Shown here: in pieces, positions 1 to 9,527 of the stretch | Layout: every line of letters begins with the position of its first letter | Numbering within the stretch: the first letter of the stretch is position 1 | Assembly: GCF_016612505.1 (NCBI RefSeq) | Contig: NZ_JAENRR010000013.1 | Location: 1-64,000, forward strand | Reading direction: 5' to 3' | DNA length: 64,000 bases | Source: Carboxylicivirga marina | GTDB lineage: Bacteria > Bacteroidota > Bacteroidia > Bacteroidales > Marinilabiliaceae | Position numbers and translations under genes: made by a program | Notes under the pieces: generated by a model | The model's database searches: none | The model's input: only the letters and a program-made list of their open reading frames with translations | What the model was told of the DNA's origin: nothing

Positions 1-79
1 AATATACCATTTAATCATCAGAATATCAATTAATTAAACCGCTTAATTTATTCTATTTTAGGACTTTAAACAACTTCTA

Positions 80-2395
80 TTAAAAAGGATATCCGATTGC
101 AAAGTTAAAAGCGGTATCATCCCATGAAATAGGACGAACACCCAATACCCATCTTTTACCTTCTGGCAAAATAGGGTCCCTTGCCTTAACACCCACATCC
201 AACCTAAAAACGAAGTAACTAAAATCAAGCCGGGCACCCGTTCCCACGCCAACTGCAATTTGTTTATAAAAACTATCGAAATGAAACAAGCCCTTTTCAT
301 CAACTTCATCATCACCTGACGAACGAATTGTCCAGATATTACCTATATCAACAAAAAATGCCCCTTCGAGCAACCAAAATAACTTAAAGCGATACTCAGC
401 ATTGGCTTCCAGTTTAATGTCAGCTGTCTGGTTGTAATAATCTAACTGCGTTTCTTCAAATGAGCCGGGACCAAGACCTCTTACCGGCCATGCACGCAGA
501 CTATTTGCTCCACCTGAGAAATAACGTTTCTCGAATGGCAACACCGTTAGGTTACCATACGGATAACCTACCCCCATAAAAATCCGATAGGCAAAGGAGT
601 TAATTGGGTTAACATTAATGTGGTATCGCCAATCAATATCAGCCTTAATGTACTGTGCATATCGAATCCCGAACACCTCATTAAATTCATTACCACGATT
701 ATTACCAACTAAGGAGCTGATACCATCTAATAAATTACCGGCCGATTGAATATTGGCCTGAAAATAATGGTAGTTCTTATTGCCGGCAATGGACTGCTCA
801 TTATAAATAAAAGTATAGGAAGTACTACTAATTAAATGATCTTCGTAACTGTATTTTAGAAATGTACTATCAATATTGTCCTCAAAATCAGGATCGATAT
901 AAGGAACATTAATCACACTAAAGTCAACAGGCGATAGGTAATGAGTTACTAAAGGTGAAGATTTCCATGTATAACCAATTCGCCCATTGGCGATGGTTCT
1001 GGTATAGTCAGGGCGACGCTGATAATTATAGGACAGTGAGAAGTTGGTTTGAGGATTATAGCGTTTCCTAAAATTTTCGATTTTGAAAGGCACCATAAAC
1101 TTTGGAATTGTTAGTGTTGCATCACCACCAGCCTCTAGCGTTCGGAAAGATTCTTTATTTTTTGCCTGCTGATTTTCTCCGGCTACCCTAAATCGCATAT
1201 CAAACACTTCACCTCCCCGAAGAAGGTTCTTGTGCTTGTAATTAAAACTACCAGCTGCTCCTAAATTACCCGACGAGTTGGTACCTTCTACTTCAACTGT
1301 GTAGTTCTGTAGTTTTGATGATGATAATTGAATAAAACATTGCAACAGACCATTTCCCTCTTCATCCGATTCTCCTTCCATCTCTTTAAATCGAATATTT
1401 ACAAATCGAAACAACTGAAGTTCTGCCAATAGCAACTGTGTTTTATTAACCAAATCCTGATTATACAATTGCCCTGGAAAAATATAGTTGGAATTCATTA
1501 GAACATCAGCCCTAAAGTCCAGGTTATCGCCGTACAGGATTTTACATCCCTCATATTGAAGACTATCGAATTTACTCAAATAAGTATCACCTTCTTTCAA
1601 TGCTCTTTGCGGCTCGTATCCAACCAAAAAATACACATCCTTTATCCTGTACTTGTTGTGATTAATAATTGAATCAGCTCGCCCAACTATTTGAATCCTA
1701 TCTTTAATAATAATCAAGGAATCATTTACAGAATAATTACCCAAAGCACTATCGGCCAAAAAGTAGACAAACTCCTTTCTGAATCCATAATACCCTTCAT
1801 TTCGCATAACTTTGGTAATCCGTTTACGTTCATCATCATGCAAATCTGCATCGAAAGGCGCTCCTGGCTTTAACAGGGAATTGATCGTATCGTTATAAAT
1901 ATGCCCTTTGATTGAATCATCGTCTATACGATAAGCAATTTGATTTATTTTATAGCGTTCTCCCGATTTGATGGAGTACCTGATTTTTGCCTTTTTATTT
2001 TTTAAGAACAGTACGGTATCTTCCACTTCGGCATTGTAGTATCCTTTATTATTCAAGTACAAACGTAATTGTTCACTTGATTTTTGCCTTAGCAACTCGT
2101 CATATAACTCAGGTTCCTCACCAATTCGCCTCAACCACTTATTAAATCCTTTAGTATTGTCTTTTCCTGAGAGGTTGTATAATCCTAGGTGAAAACGCCA
2201 GAATCCAAGGATCTTAACATTTTCGCGCTGACGCACATAATAACGTAGTTCTTCTTTAGTAATATCCTTCGCCTGATTTTCGATTTCAATTTTATTGAGC
2301 AAATAAGCATCATCGGGCACATACTTTGTTGACCGGCAGCCAAAAGCGCCAAAAGCAAGCACTACAAACATGATTACTAAATACTTATTCCCCAT
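80..2395 (-). CDS. TamA/BamA-like outer-membrane barrel lipoprotein (TamL type)
   Basis: Predicted Omp85-superfamily barrel that helps insert or export outer-membrane proteins. I start it at 2395 rather than the upstream ATG at 2443, because translation from there gives a classical lipoprotein signal: a hydrophobic stretch ending in GAFGC, with Cys20 as the lipidated residue. About 771 residues follow. The N-terminal half looks like POTRA modules, and the C-terminal 400 residues look like a bacterial surface-antigen barrel with alternating strands and the motif RYFSGGANSLRAWPVRGLGPGS cut short here as FSGGANSLRAWPVRGLGPG. The protein ends in an aromatic residue (GYPF), as barrel proteins do. 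A lipidated TamA relative is typical of Bacteroidota. It lies divergent from the SpoU methylase gene. Family assignment is firm; the precise role is inferred. Confidence 0.86.
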   Translation of the reverse strand: MGNKYLVIMFVVLAFGAFGCRSTKYVPDDAYLLNKIEIENQAKDITKEELRYYVRQRENVKILGFWRFHLGLYNLSGKDNTKGFNKWLRRIGEEPELYDELLRQKSSEQLRLYLNNKGYYNAEVEDTVLFLKNKKAKIRYSIKSGERYKINQIAYRIDDDSIKGHIYNDTINSLLKPGAPFDADLHDDERKRITKVMRNEGYYGFRKEFVYFLADSALGNYSVNDSLIIIKDRIQIVGRADSIINHNKYRIKDVYFLVGYEPQRALKEGDTYLSKFDSLQYEGCKILYGDNLDFRADVLMNSNYIFPGQLYNQDLVNKTQLLLAELQLFRFVNIRFKEMEGESDEEGNGLLQCFIQLSSSKLQNYTVEVEGTNSSGNLGAAGSFNYKHKNLLRGGEVFDMRFRVAGENQQAKNKESFRTLEAGGDATLTIPKFMVPFKIENFRKRYNPQTNFSLSYNYQRRPDYTRTIANGRIGYTWKSSPLVTHYLSPVDFSVINVPYIDPDFEDNIDSTFLKYSYEDHLISSTSYTFIYNEQSIAGNKNYHYFQANIQSAGNLLDGISSLVGNNRGNEFNEVFGIRYAQYIKADIDWRYHINVNPINSFAYRIFMGVGYPYGNLTVLPFEKRYFSGGANSLRAWPVRGLGPGSFEETQLDYYNQTADIKLEANAEYRFKLFWLLEGAFFVDIGNIWTIRSSGDDEVDEKGLFHFDSFYKQIAVGVGTGARLDFSYFVFRLDVGVKARDPILPEGKRWVLGVRPISWDDTAFNFAIGYPF

Positions 2396-2532
2396 TGTTA
2401 CTAATTGAATCGATTCAGGCAATAAACGAAATGGATATTCCACTTTGTTAATTTGCCATAAAGATATTTAATTCGCTTGATAAGATATAACTTTGTATCA
2501 CATAAACTCAATTCGAATATAAACACCTTACA

Positions 2533-3300
2533 ATGCTAAGTAAAAACAAACAGAAGTTCATATTGTCGTTAAGTCGAAAAAAGGTACGCGAACAAAATGA
2601 AGTATTTGTTGCTGAAGGACATAAATTGGTTTCTGACTTACTTAGTGCCGGCTGCGATGTTGATACAATCATAGCAACAGATAGTTGGTTAAACGAAAAC
2701 AAGACACTAACCAACAACTGCCACGAAATAATAGATTCATCAACAGATGAATTGAAAAAGGTTTCTCAACTTAAAAGTCCACCTTCGGTCATTGCCGTAT
2801 TCAACCAAAATAAGAAACCGTTAAACATCGAGCATCTTAAAACACAACTAAGTATATTTTTAGATGAAATACAGGATCCGGGTAACCTTGGAACCATCAT
2901 CAGGCTGGCCGATTGGTTTGGCATTAAAAATATTATCTGTTCAAAAAACTGTGCCGATGTGTACAATGCTAAAACCATACAATCAACCATGGGTGCAATA
3001 AGTCGGGTTAATGTGCATTACGTTGATACCTTAGCCTTTTTTCAAGACTTCCAAAATTTAAAGCTGCCTATCTATGGGACCTTTCTGGATGGCGATAATA
3101 TTTATGAGGAGAGCCTAACTTCAAATGGCTTAATAGTAATGGGAAACGAAGGGAAGGGCATTAGTACTGAGGTTGAAAGACACATCTCAAGTCGGTTATT
3201 AATACCCCCTTACCCTGATAACGCCAGCACATCAGAGTCATTAAATGTTTCAGTTGCGACTGCCATTATTTGTGCTGAATTCAGAAGAACAAAAAACTAA
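2533..3300 (+). CDS. TrmH/SpoU-family RNA methyltransferase
   Basis: Predicted SAM-dependent 2'-O-ribose methyltransferase acting on rRNA or tRNA in the cytoplasm. The 255-residue length suits RlmB/TrmH relatives with a small N-terminal substrate-binding domain. The SPOUT motifs are visible: LDEIQDPGNLGTIIRLADW (motif 1, about residues 111-130), GNEGKGIS (motif 2, near 203) and SLNVSVATAI (motif 3, near 236), which together build the trefoil knot. The target nucleotide cannot be read from sequence. It is transcribed divergently from the barrel gene; a TAACTTTG box at 2488-2495 resembles a Bacteroidota -7 element but lacks a well-placed TTG. It converges with the FAD dehydrogenase gene with only 9 nt between stops. 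Confidence 0.88.
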   Translation: MLSKNKQKFILSLSRKKVREQNEVFVAEGHKLVSDLLSAGCDVDTIIATDSWLNENKTLTNNCHEIIDSSTDELKKVSQLKSPPSVIAVFNQNKKPLNIEHLKTQLSIFLDEIQDPGNLGTIIRLADWFGIKNIICSKNCADVYNAKTIQSTMGAISRVNVHYVDTLAFFQDFQNLKLPIYGTFLDGDNIYEESLTSNGLIVMGNEGKGISTEVERHISSRLLIPPYPDNASTSESLNVSVATAIICAEFRRTKN

Positions 3301-3309
3301 GAAGTCCTT

Positions 3310-4893
3310 TTACTCAAGTGTCTTTCCAGTAATAAATTCCCAGGCTTTCTCAGCACATCGCTCACCATCAATGGCAGAAGAGGCAATACCACCGGCATAA
3401 CCTGCTCCTTCACCACATGGATAAAGTCCCTGAACCTGTACATGCTGAAATGTGACTCTGTCGCGAGGGATACGCACTGGTGACGACGTACGACTCTCAA
3501 CACCCACAACTAATGCTTCATTGGTCACAAAACCTCGCGCTCGCCTATCAAAATAATCAAATCCCTTACGAAGCCTCATACCTATATTTTCAGGAAGCCA
3601 AAAATGCAAAGGCGATGCCACCAAGCCTGGCACATAAGAGCACTCAGGTAAATCAAATGACAATTTCCCATCCACAAAGTCAGCTAATGACTGCGCAGGA
3701 GCTACAACCCCTGCTCCACCATTTACGAAAGCCAATCGTTCCAGTTCCTTTTGGTATTCCAAACCACCGAGCACACCTTTGTTTTGAAACTCCCCAATAT
3801 CTTCTGGTTTGATTTCAACTACCATACCCGAATTAGCCCATTGCGAATTACGCTTTGATGGCGACATACCATTTACTACCATTTCATCAGCATCTGTCAT
3901 TGCCGGCACGATAAAACCACCAGGACACATACAGAATGAATAAACACCACGATTATCCATTTGACAGGATAAACTATAGGTTGCAGCAGGTAAATGATTA
4001 CCTCTACCTTTAGGTGAATGGTATTGTATTTGGTCAATTAATTCTTGCGGATGCTCTACCCGAACACCCATGGCCCATGTTTTGGCCTCTAGCTGTACAT
4101 TATTTTCATCGAGCATGTAATAAATATCGCGAGCAGAATGACCCGTTGCTAAAATAACAGCCTGCCCGATTATTTTATCACCTGACTCCAATTCAACGCC
4201 TTTTATTTGATTATCAAGCAAAATGACATTACTAACTTTGGTATCAAAGTGAACCTCACCACCCGCTTCAAGGATGGATTGTCGCATAGCTTTAATAACT
4301 TCAGGCAACTTATCGGTTCCAATATGCGGATGCGCATCAATCAGTATATCTTCACTGGCACCATGAAAAGTAAAGACTTCAAGCACCTTTTTAAAATCAC
4401 CTCTTTTGGTACTTCGAGTATAAAGCTTACCATCTGAGAAGGTTCCTGCCCCTCCTTCACCAAATGCATAATTTGATTCTGTATTGACCGATTCATTCCG
4501 GTTTAGCTGAGCCAAATCCTTTTTTCGCTCATTAACACCTTTGCCTCGCTCGAGCACAATTGGTTTAAGCCCTAACTCGATTAAACGCAAGGCAGCAAAA
4601 TATCCTCCAGGCCCTGCACCCACAACAATTACCTCATCTTTCTGACTAACATCAGAATACTCAAACTTGGGCAATTCGTGCTTAGGAGGTTTTGCATTAG
4701 CATAAGCTTCAATGTGCAATTGCACCAATACAATTTTCTGACGAGCATCAATGGAACGCTTTACAACTCGTATGGCAGTTAACTTATCAGGGGCCACTTT
4801 CATTTTTTTAGCGACCAAAGACTTGATAACCTTATCGTCAGATGCTTCTTTAGGGGATAAACGTAAAACTATTTCGCGTTTCATTGATGTCAT
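3310..4893 (-). CDS. FAD-dependent dehydrogenase (COG2509-like)
   Basis: A 527-residue flavoprotein oxidoreductase. Residues near 88-115 carry a dinucleotide-binding Rossmann fingerprint (VIVVGAGPGGYFAALRL, then an acidic end VLERG). The region FGEGGAGTFSDGKLYTR and a C-terminal GEGAGYAGGIASSAIDG FAD-binding segment match the uncharacterised FAD-dependent dehydrogenase family. Its substrate is unknown. The about 80-residue N-terminal extension before the GxGxxG motif is normal for this family. Start could be 4893 or the ATG three codons later. It lies in the same direction as porT and ubiE, but 50 nt separate it from porT, so co-transcription is possible and unproven. Confidence 0.82.
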   Translation of the reverse strand: MTSMKREIVLRLSPKEASDDKVIKSLVAKKMKVAPDKLTAIRVVKRSIDARQKIVLVQLHIEAYANAKPPKHELPKFEYSDVSQKDEVIVVGAGPGGYFAALRLIELGLKPIVLERGKGVNERKKDLAQLNRNESVNTESNYAFGEGGAGTFSDGKLYTRSTKRGDFKKVLEVFTFHGASEDILIDAHPHIGTDKLPEVIKAMRQSILEAGGEVHFDTKVSNVILLDNQIKGVELESGDKIIGQAVILATGHSARDIYYMLDENNVQLEAKTWAMGVRVEHPQELIDQIQYHSPKGRGNHLPAATYSLSCQMDNRGVYSFCMCPGGFIVPAMTDADEMVVNGMSPSKRNSQWANSGMVVEIKPEDIGEFQNKGVLGGLEYQKELERLAFVNGGAGVVAPAQSLADFVDGKLSFDLPECSYVPGLVASPLHFWLPENIGMRLRKGFDYFDRRARGFVTNEALVVGVESRTSSPVRIPRDRVTFQHVQVQGLYPCGEGAGYAGGIASSAIDGERCAEKAWEFITGKTLE

Positions 4894-4943
4894 TTATTAA
4901 TTCCACAAATGTGGAGTACTTTAAAACGCAAAAGTAATTGAAT

Positions 4944-5669
4944 TTATTCAAAATAGAATGTCAGGCTAAATATTCGCGATTTGAGTTTATCCAAAGCTTC
5001 GGTATACACTTCGTCACCCGGCTCACCTGTTCCATCATGGTTAAGCATATCTGCCAGACCGATCGACATTCTTGCTTCCACTGACAAACGAAAATAAGTC
5101 AGATAGAAGTCAAAACCTGCTCCAAATTCCAGGTATCCATCCAATGAGGTTAGTAATAATTTATCTTGCTTATCCTTGGCCAAATCATAACGGGTATTAA
5201 AACCACCAATCAAATATGGTTTGGCATTATGCATGCGAAATGCATTGTATTTAAGCAAAAGTGGAAATTCTAAAAAAGTGGATTTAATCTTAAAAGACTC
5301 TTCACGCTCCAGAAAGTTGCCGTCCTTATCATATTTGATGTAGGTCATATTTCGCTGTCCGAAACTAATACCTGGTAAAAATCGCAGGTTTAAATTCTCT
5401 CTTAGCTTGTAACTGGAGACTATTCCAATATTCAGCCCCGGAGTTAAGTCCAACACATCGGCATAATATAAATTTCCATCAGGGTCTGAAGGCGGTGTAA
5501 CCCCAGAGTTATATACCCGGAAGTCCATTGTATTGATTCCAATTAGGAAACCAAAATGCAGTGGACGCTCATCAAAGGAACGCAAGTTGGCAATTTTACT
5601 ATTCTTACCCTGCGCCATTAATGCATTTACCTGCGCAACTAGAAATATGATTAATATTATCTTTTTCAA
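4944..5669 (-). CDS. porT: PorT-family outer-membrane beta-barrel protein (T9SS-associated)
   Basis: A 241-residue protein with a cleavable signal peptide (MKKIILIIFLVAQVNALMAQ) followed by amphipathic strands ending in FSLTFYFE, as expected for an eight-stranded outer-membrane barrel. PorT (SprT) is a barrel required for type IX secretion in Porphyromonas and Flavobacterium. I assign PorT from barrel size and type and from its position directly after ubiE, an arrangement I recall from other Bacteroidota. The start lies 44 nt below the ubiE stop on the same strand, so the two are probably co-transcribed. A generic PorT-like barrel of another role remains possible. Confidence 0.75.
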   Translation of the reverse strand: MKKIILIIFLVAQVNALMAQGKNSKIANLRSFDERPLHFGFLIGINTMDFRVYNSGVTPPSDPDGNLYYADVLDLTPGLNIGIVSSYKLRENLNLRFLPGISFGQRNMTYIKYDKDGNFLEREESFKIKSTFLEFPLLLKYNAFRMHNAKPYLIGGFNTRYDLAKDKQDKLLLTSLDGYLEFGAGFDFYLTYFRLSVEARMSIGLADMLNHDGTGEPGDEVYTEALDKLKSRIFSLTFYFE

Positions 5670-5713
5670 TGTGTGCTTTTTGACTTTACATTACAAACTG
5701 ATAATTTACTTTT

Positions 5714-6445
5714 TTATTGCGCTTTCTTTTCAGACAGATAAATTGTAGCAATGCCCATTGTTTGTTTGAAACGCTTCAACGGTGTCATTCCAGCCTTGGC
5801 TAATTCATCATCAAAACGCTTACCATCCGGAAAGGTCAAAACCGATTCGGGCAGATAAGTATAGGCTGCCTTATCTTTTGAAATAATGCCTCCCAACCAT
5901 GGAAGTATATATCGAAAGTAAAACATATACAATTGTTTAAATGGAAAATACACAGGCTTTGAGAACTCCAGCACCACCATTTTACCACCAGGTTTCAGCG
6001 TACGAGCCATGTCACTCAATCCTTTATTCAAGTTCTCAAAATTACGAACACCGAAAGCGACCATCACAGCATCAAAAGAATCATTTTCGAAAGGTAGATT
6101 CTCTGAATCCCCCTCCTGTACTGAAATAACATTTTCGAGGTTTCGCTTTTTAATTTTCTCCTCAGCGACTTTTAACATCTCAACAGAAATATCAACACCT
6201 ACTACTTTACATCCTAATCGCCGGTTTGCTTCCAAAGCCAGATCTCCGGTTCCGGTAGCGACATCTAGGATTAATGGTTGCTCAATATCTTTCAATAAGT
6301 TAATAGCTCTTTTTCGCCATATCTTATCAATACCCATTGAAAGAAAGTGATTAAGAAAATCGTATTTAGGAGCTATATTATTGAACATTCCGGCCACCTG
6401 TTTCTTTTTGGAGCCTTCTGCTGTATATGGTTTAACAGTCATCAT
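5714..6445 (-). CDS. ubiE: Demethylmenaquinone methyltransferase
   Basis: A class I SAM-dependent methyltransferase that carries out the last step of menaquinone synthesis, C-methylation of demethylmenaquinone (MenG in menaquinone-only organisms). The 243 residues include the family start region (MFNNIAPKYDFLNHFLSMGID), the SAM site LDVATGTGDLALEA near residue 60, and FGVRNFENLNKGLSDMARTLKPGG near 130-155. The end GIATIYLSEKK is also typical (UbiE proteins usually have G..A...G). Two adjacent ATG codons can serve as start. It is followed by porT. Menaquinone dependence fits Bacteroidota. Confidence 0.93.
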   Translation of the reverse strand: MMTVKPYTAEGSKKKQVAGMFNNIAPKYDFLNHFLSMGIDKIWRKRAINLLKDIEQPLILDVATGTGDLALEANRRLGCKVVGVDISVEMLKVAEEKIKKRNLENVISVQEGDSENLPFENDSFDAVMVAFGVRNFENLNKGLSDMARTLKPGGKMVVLEFSKPVYFPFKQLYMFYFRYILPWLGGIISKDKAAYTYLPESVLTFPDGKRFDDELAKAGMTPLKRFKQTMGIATIYLSEKKAQ

Positions 6446-6492
6446 TTAATAATTTTCACCAAAAGTATAAAAAAGGAAGGATTTATTACCTT

Positions 6493-6527
6493 AAATAAAA
6501 AGAGGATGCTTTTGTAAACACCCCCTC
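6493..6527 (-). terminator. Terminator downstream of the TlpA-type gene
   Basis: On the minus strand an imperfect hairpin (GAGGGGGTG pairing with CATCCTC, including wobble pairs) is followed by TTTTTATTT. It sits between the thioredoxin-like gene and ubiE and would end the purL-tlpA transcript. Confidence 0.5.
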
Positions 6528-6548
6528 AATATCTAATTAGTAAATCTT

Positions 6549-7067
6549 TTATAATTGCCGCTTCAACACATCAATCATGTGTTCAAACTCTTTATGACTA
6601 TAGCCTCTGGATGCATAAATTACTTTACCGCCTTTATTAATAATGTAATTGCGCGGAATAGATTGGGTTGCAAACTGACTGAAAATTTTCCGCTCTTCAT
6701 CAGGACAAAATGGAAGGTCAAATCCTTTTTCCTTAGCAAACTTCTTCAATTCTTCAGGAGTATGCTCTCGTCCTATTACAAGCAGCACAAAATCCTCATT
6801 ATCTTTAAATTGATTCCAAACTTCTTTTTCCAATACTGGTAATTCTTGAATACAAGGCGGACACCAGGTGGCAAAAAAGTTAAGTAACACAACTTTACCT
6901 TTAAAATCGGCAGTTGTCATTTCTCCATCGGGTGTCACAACAGTAAAAGAAGGGGCAACATCACCTACTTTCACTTTTTCCACTTCTTCGGCTTGCGCCC
7001 AAGCAACAAGCACTCCTGCAGTCAATATCAAACTAAGAAGTGTAATTATTTTCAACTTAGATTTCAT
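6549..7067 (-). CDS. TlpA-family thiol-disulfide oxidoreductase
   Basis: A 172-residue exported thioredoxin-fold protein of the TlpA/ResA/AhpC-TSA group. Residues 1-26 form a signal peptide (hydrophobic ITLLSLILTAGVLVAWAQA). The active site is WCPPC in FATWCPPCIQELP, with Cys69 and Cys72. The cis-proline region is TQSIPRNYIINKGGKV. It probably reduces or exchanges disulfides in the periplasm; the partner, for example a cytochrome maturation protein, is unknown. Its start lies 27 nt below the purL stop on the same strand, which suggests read-through from purL although no functional link is obvious. Confidence 0.85.
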   Translation of the reverse strand: MKSKLKIITLLSLILTAGVLVAWAQAEEVEKVKVGDVAPSFTVVTPDGEMTTADFKGKVVLLNFFATWCPPCIQELPVLEKEVWNQFKDNEDFVLLVIGREHTPEELKKFAKEKGFDLPFCPDEERKIFSQFATQSIPRNYIINKGGKVIYASRGYSHKEFEHMIDVLKRQL

Positions 7068-7094
7068 AAATTATATATGTGTGTTTAATTCTTC

Positions 7095-9317
7095 TCATCC
7101 TTGAACCCAGTTCTCTAATCTTTGTTCAAATGCAAGTTTCAACTCATCGATATAGCCGTATGATTCATCATCAATTCGCACTTCTCCTTTCGTAACGTGT
7201 CCTAAAATCGAAAACGGAACCTGGGTACTCATCATAAAATCAACAAAATCATCTTGTTTTTCTGGTGAGACCGAGACAACCACACGACTCTGGGATTCTC
7301 CAAACAAGAACGCTTCTTTTCTGATTTCGGCATCTGATGTGATATCAAAGCCAAATTCTAATGGAATGCTCGACTCCAGTAGACTAAAAAATAATCCTCC
7401 GTTTGAAACATCATGTACTGAACGAACAAGACCATCCTTGATCATTTCTGTAACTGTTGATTGCAGTTCTTTTTCTTCTTCGGAGTTATAATATGGCGCT
7501 GCTGATTTTTTAATATTTAAGATGCTACTGGCATATTCAGAAGAATTCACATCATTTCGAGATTGACCAACTAGAAAAATCATATCTCCTTTATGTCGGA
7601 ATGATAAAGTATTATGGTGCTTCTCGTCGTCGACCACCCCAACCATACCAATAACGGGTGTTGGTGTAATTGGCTTGAGCTGTCCATTTTCTGAACGTTG
7701 ATTATAAAAACTCACATTCCCACCAACAACAGGCACACCAAAATCATTACAGGCTTTTGTTATTCCCTTAACAGAATCAACAAATGTGCGATAAACCTTT
7801 GAATCATATGGATTACCATAATTTAGACAATCGGAAAGAGCAATAGGTCTACCACCTGCACACACGATGTTACGTGCTGCTTCAGCAACTGCTATCTGCG
7901 CCCCAATTAATGCATCTGATTTCATATAACGCGAGTTACAATCCATCGTTGCCACAAGCGTTTTTTCTGATCCTTCAATATTTACAAATGCTGCATCGGA
8001 TGGGTAATCAAAGTTACCATTATCGGAGTTTGTTTGGCTACTAAACTTATTGGTCAGCCACCCCTTGGATGCCACATTAAGATTAGAAAGCATCACCTTC
8101 ACTACATCAGGATAATGATCGGGCTCATCATAAATATCCAAATTTATTGCGGGCAATTCCTCAATATCTTCATCAATATCACGCTCATACACCGGAGCAG
8201 ATTTTCCATTCATCGCAATATCAACAGGCATCTCAGCAACCACCTCTTTTTCACTAAAGCACATCACCTTACCATCATCCGTCACTTTACCAATAACAGC
8301 CATAGCAACCTGCAAGCGTTCTATAATAGATTTTACTTTTTCTATTTCTGAAGGAGCAATACATACCAATACTCTGCCCCATGTTTGCGACAACAACAAA
8401 TCTTTCACTTCCAGACCTTGTTGACGCTCTGGAATGGCTTCAACATCCAGGTGGATACCTGAATTACCTCTCCCTGCCATTTCTAAAGCAGCTCCAACAA
8501 CTCCTTGGGTACCTATCGGCTGAATCCCAACCAAATCTACAGATGCACTCATTTGTTGTATGGCCTCGAGGAGTTCCTTTTCAATGGATACATCCATCAT
8601 CTGTTCAATTGAAACAGGTGGCGTATCTATTTCGGCTAATATATCTGTTTCAAACACATCGGTATCAACTCCATCTTTACCTGTGCGTGCACCTACAACC
8701 AAAATCAAATTATCAGTTCCTTCGGCCTTACCATTAATCAATTTGTCTTTTGGCACTACGCCAATAGCCATATTATTAACTATAGGAGTAGTATTGTAGC
8801 CTCTCGAAAAGAAAGTTTCTCCGCCTAACACAGGCACTTCAAAACCACGCTCAAACTCACAAATGCCCTCTGCTACTTCTTCAAAAAGCCAACGAGCCGT
8901 ATCGCGTTTGCCATCACCAAAACGAAGCGAACTTAAAATAGCCGATGGTTTAGCTCCCATTGAAAAAATATCACGCATAACAACACGCAAACCAGTTAAA
9001 GCTCCTAATCGTGGCTGTATAGCACAAGGACTATTATGTGACTCCACCTTAAAAACACAAGCATTACCATCACCCAAATCAACCACACCGGCATTATCAT
9101 CACCAGCCTTCACCAGGATATCTTCCCCACCCTTAGGTAAAGTAGCTAACCATTTGATTGAATTTTTATAACTGGCATGCTCTGACCACAATCGTGAAAA
9201 TAATTGTAATTCTAAAGAGTTTGGATGACGACCCAAAAGCACTTTTATCTTCTCAAATTCTTCTGAAGTCAACTCTAACTTCTCAGCTTCTTCTATTGTA
9301 GGAATTGTTACGCTCAT
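7095..9317 (-). CDS. purL: Phosphoribosylformylglycinamidine synthase subunit PurL (small form)
   Basis: Catalyses the ATP- and glutamine-dependent conversion of FGAR to FGAM, step four of purine synthesis. I start it at 9317 (MSVTIPTIEEAEKLEL), because the 17 codons upstream are a non-conserved extension. The 740 residues match the small PurL, which works with separate PurS and PurQ subunits, not the 1200-1300-residue fused enzyme. Family motifs include RLWSEHASYKNS, FKVESHNSPCAIQPRLGALTG (quoted here as FKVESHNSPCAIQP) and VVGGNVSFYNQ. PurS and PurQ are not in the window. An inverted repeat at 9444-9475 lies between it and the divergent SDR gene. Confidence 0.94.
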   Translation of the reverse strand: MSVTIPTIEEAEKLELTSEEFEKIKVLLGRHPNSLELQLFSRLWSEHASYKNSIKWLATLPKGGEDILVKAGDDNAGVVDLGDGNACVFKVESHNSPCAIQPRLGALTGLRVVMRDIFSMGAKPSAILSSLRFGDGKRDTARWLFEEVAEGICEFERGFEVPVLGGETFFSRGYNTTPIVNNMAIGVVPKDKLINGKAEGTDNLILVVGARTGKDGVDTDVFETDILAEIDTPPVSIEQMMDVSIEKELLEAIQQMSASVDLVGIQPIGTQGVVGAALEMAGRGNSGIHLDVEAIPERQQGLEVKDLLLSQTWGRVLVCIAPSEIEKVKSIIERLQVAMAVIGKVTDDGKVMCFSEKEVVAEMPVDIAMNGKSAPVYERDIDEDIEELPAINLDIYDEPDHYPDVVKVMLSNLNVASKGWLTNKFSSQTNSDNGNFDYPSDAAFVNIEGSEKTLVATMDCNSRYMKSDALIGAQIAVAEAARNIVCAGGRPIALSDCLNYGNPYDSKVYRTFVDSVKGITKACNDFGVPVVGGNVSFYNQRSENGQLKPITPTPVIGMVGVVDDEKHHNTLSFRHKGDMIFLVGQSRNDVNSSEYASSILNIKKSAAPYYNSEEEKELQSTVTEMIKDGLVRSVHDVSNGGLFFSLLESSIPLEFGFDITSDAEIRKEAFLFGESQSRVVVSVSPEKQDDFVDFMMSTQVPFSILGHVTKGEVRIDDESYGYIDELKLAFEQRLENWVQG

Positions 9318-9443
9318 AGTATAGCATTTTGGAATTGCTCTTTTATTCAGAGACAATTTAATATACATTTGCAGGGCTTCGGCAACGAAATTATTTTATG
9401 TTGAAAGTATAAAAAATAACCCAAATACCAAACGGAAGGTCGC

Positions 9444-9475
9444 ATTTATACGCAACACTTGAGAAACGTATAAAT
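9444..9475. promoter_or_regulatory. Inverted repeat in the purL/SDR divergent region
   Basis: ATTTATACG at 9444-9452 is mirrored exactly by CGTATAAAT at 9467-9475, with a 14-nt gap. Placed between two divergent genes, it could bind a dimeric regulator. No regulator family is identified, and AT-rich chance symmetry is possible. Confidence 0.3.
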
Positions 9476-9527
9476 AATTTACGCGAACTTACATTTTTAG
9501 TTGAGGAATGAATAAAATTGAACTGCA

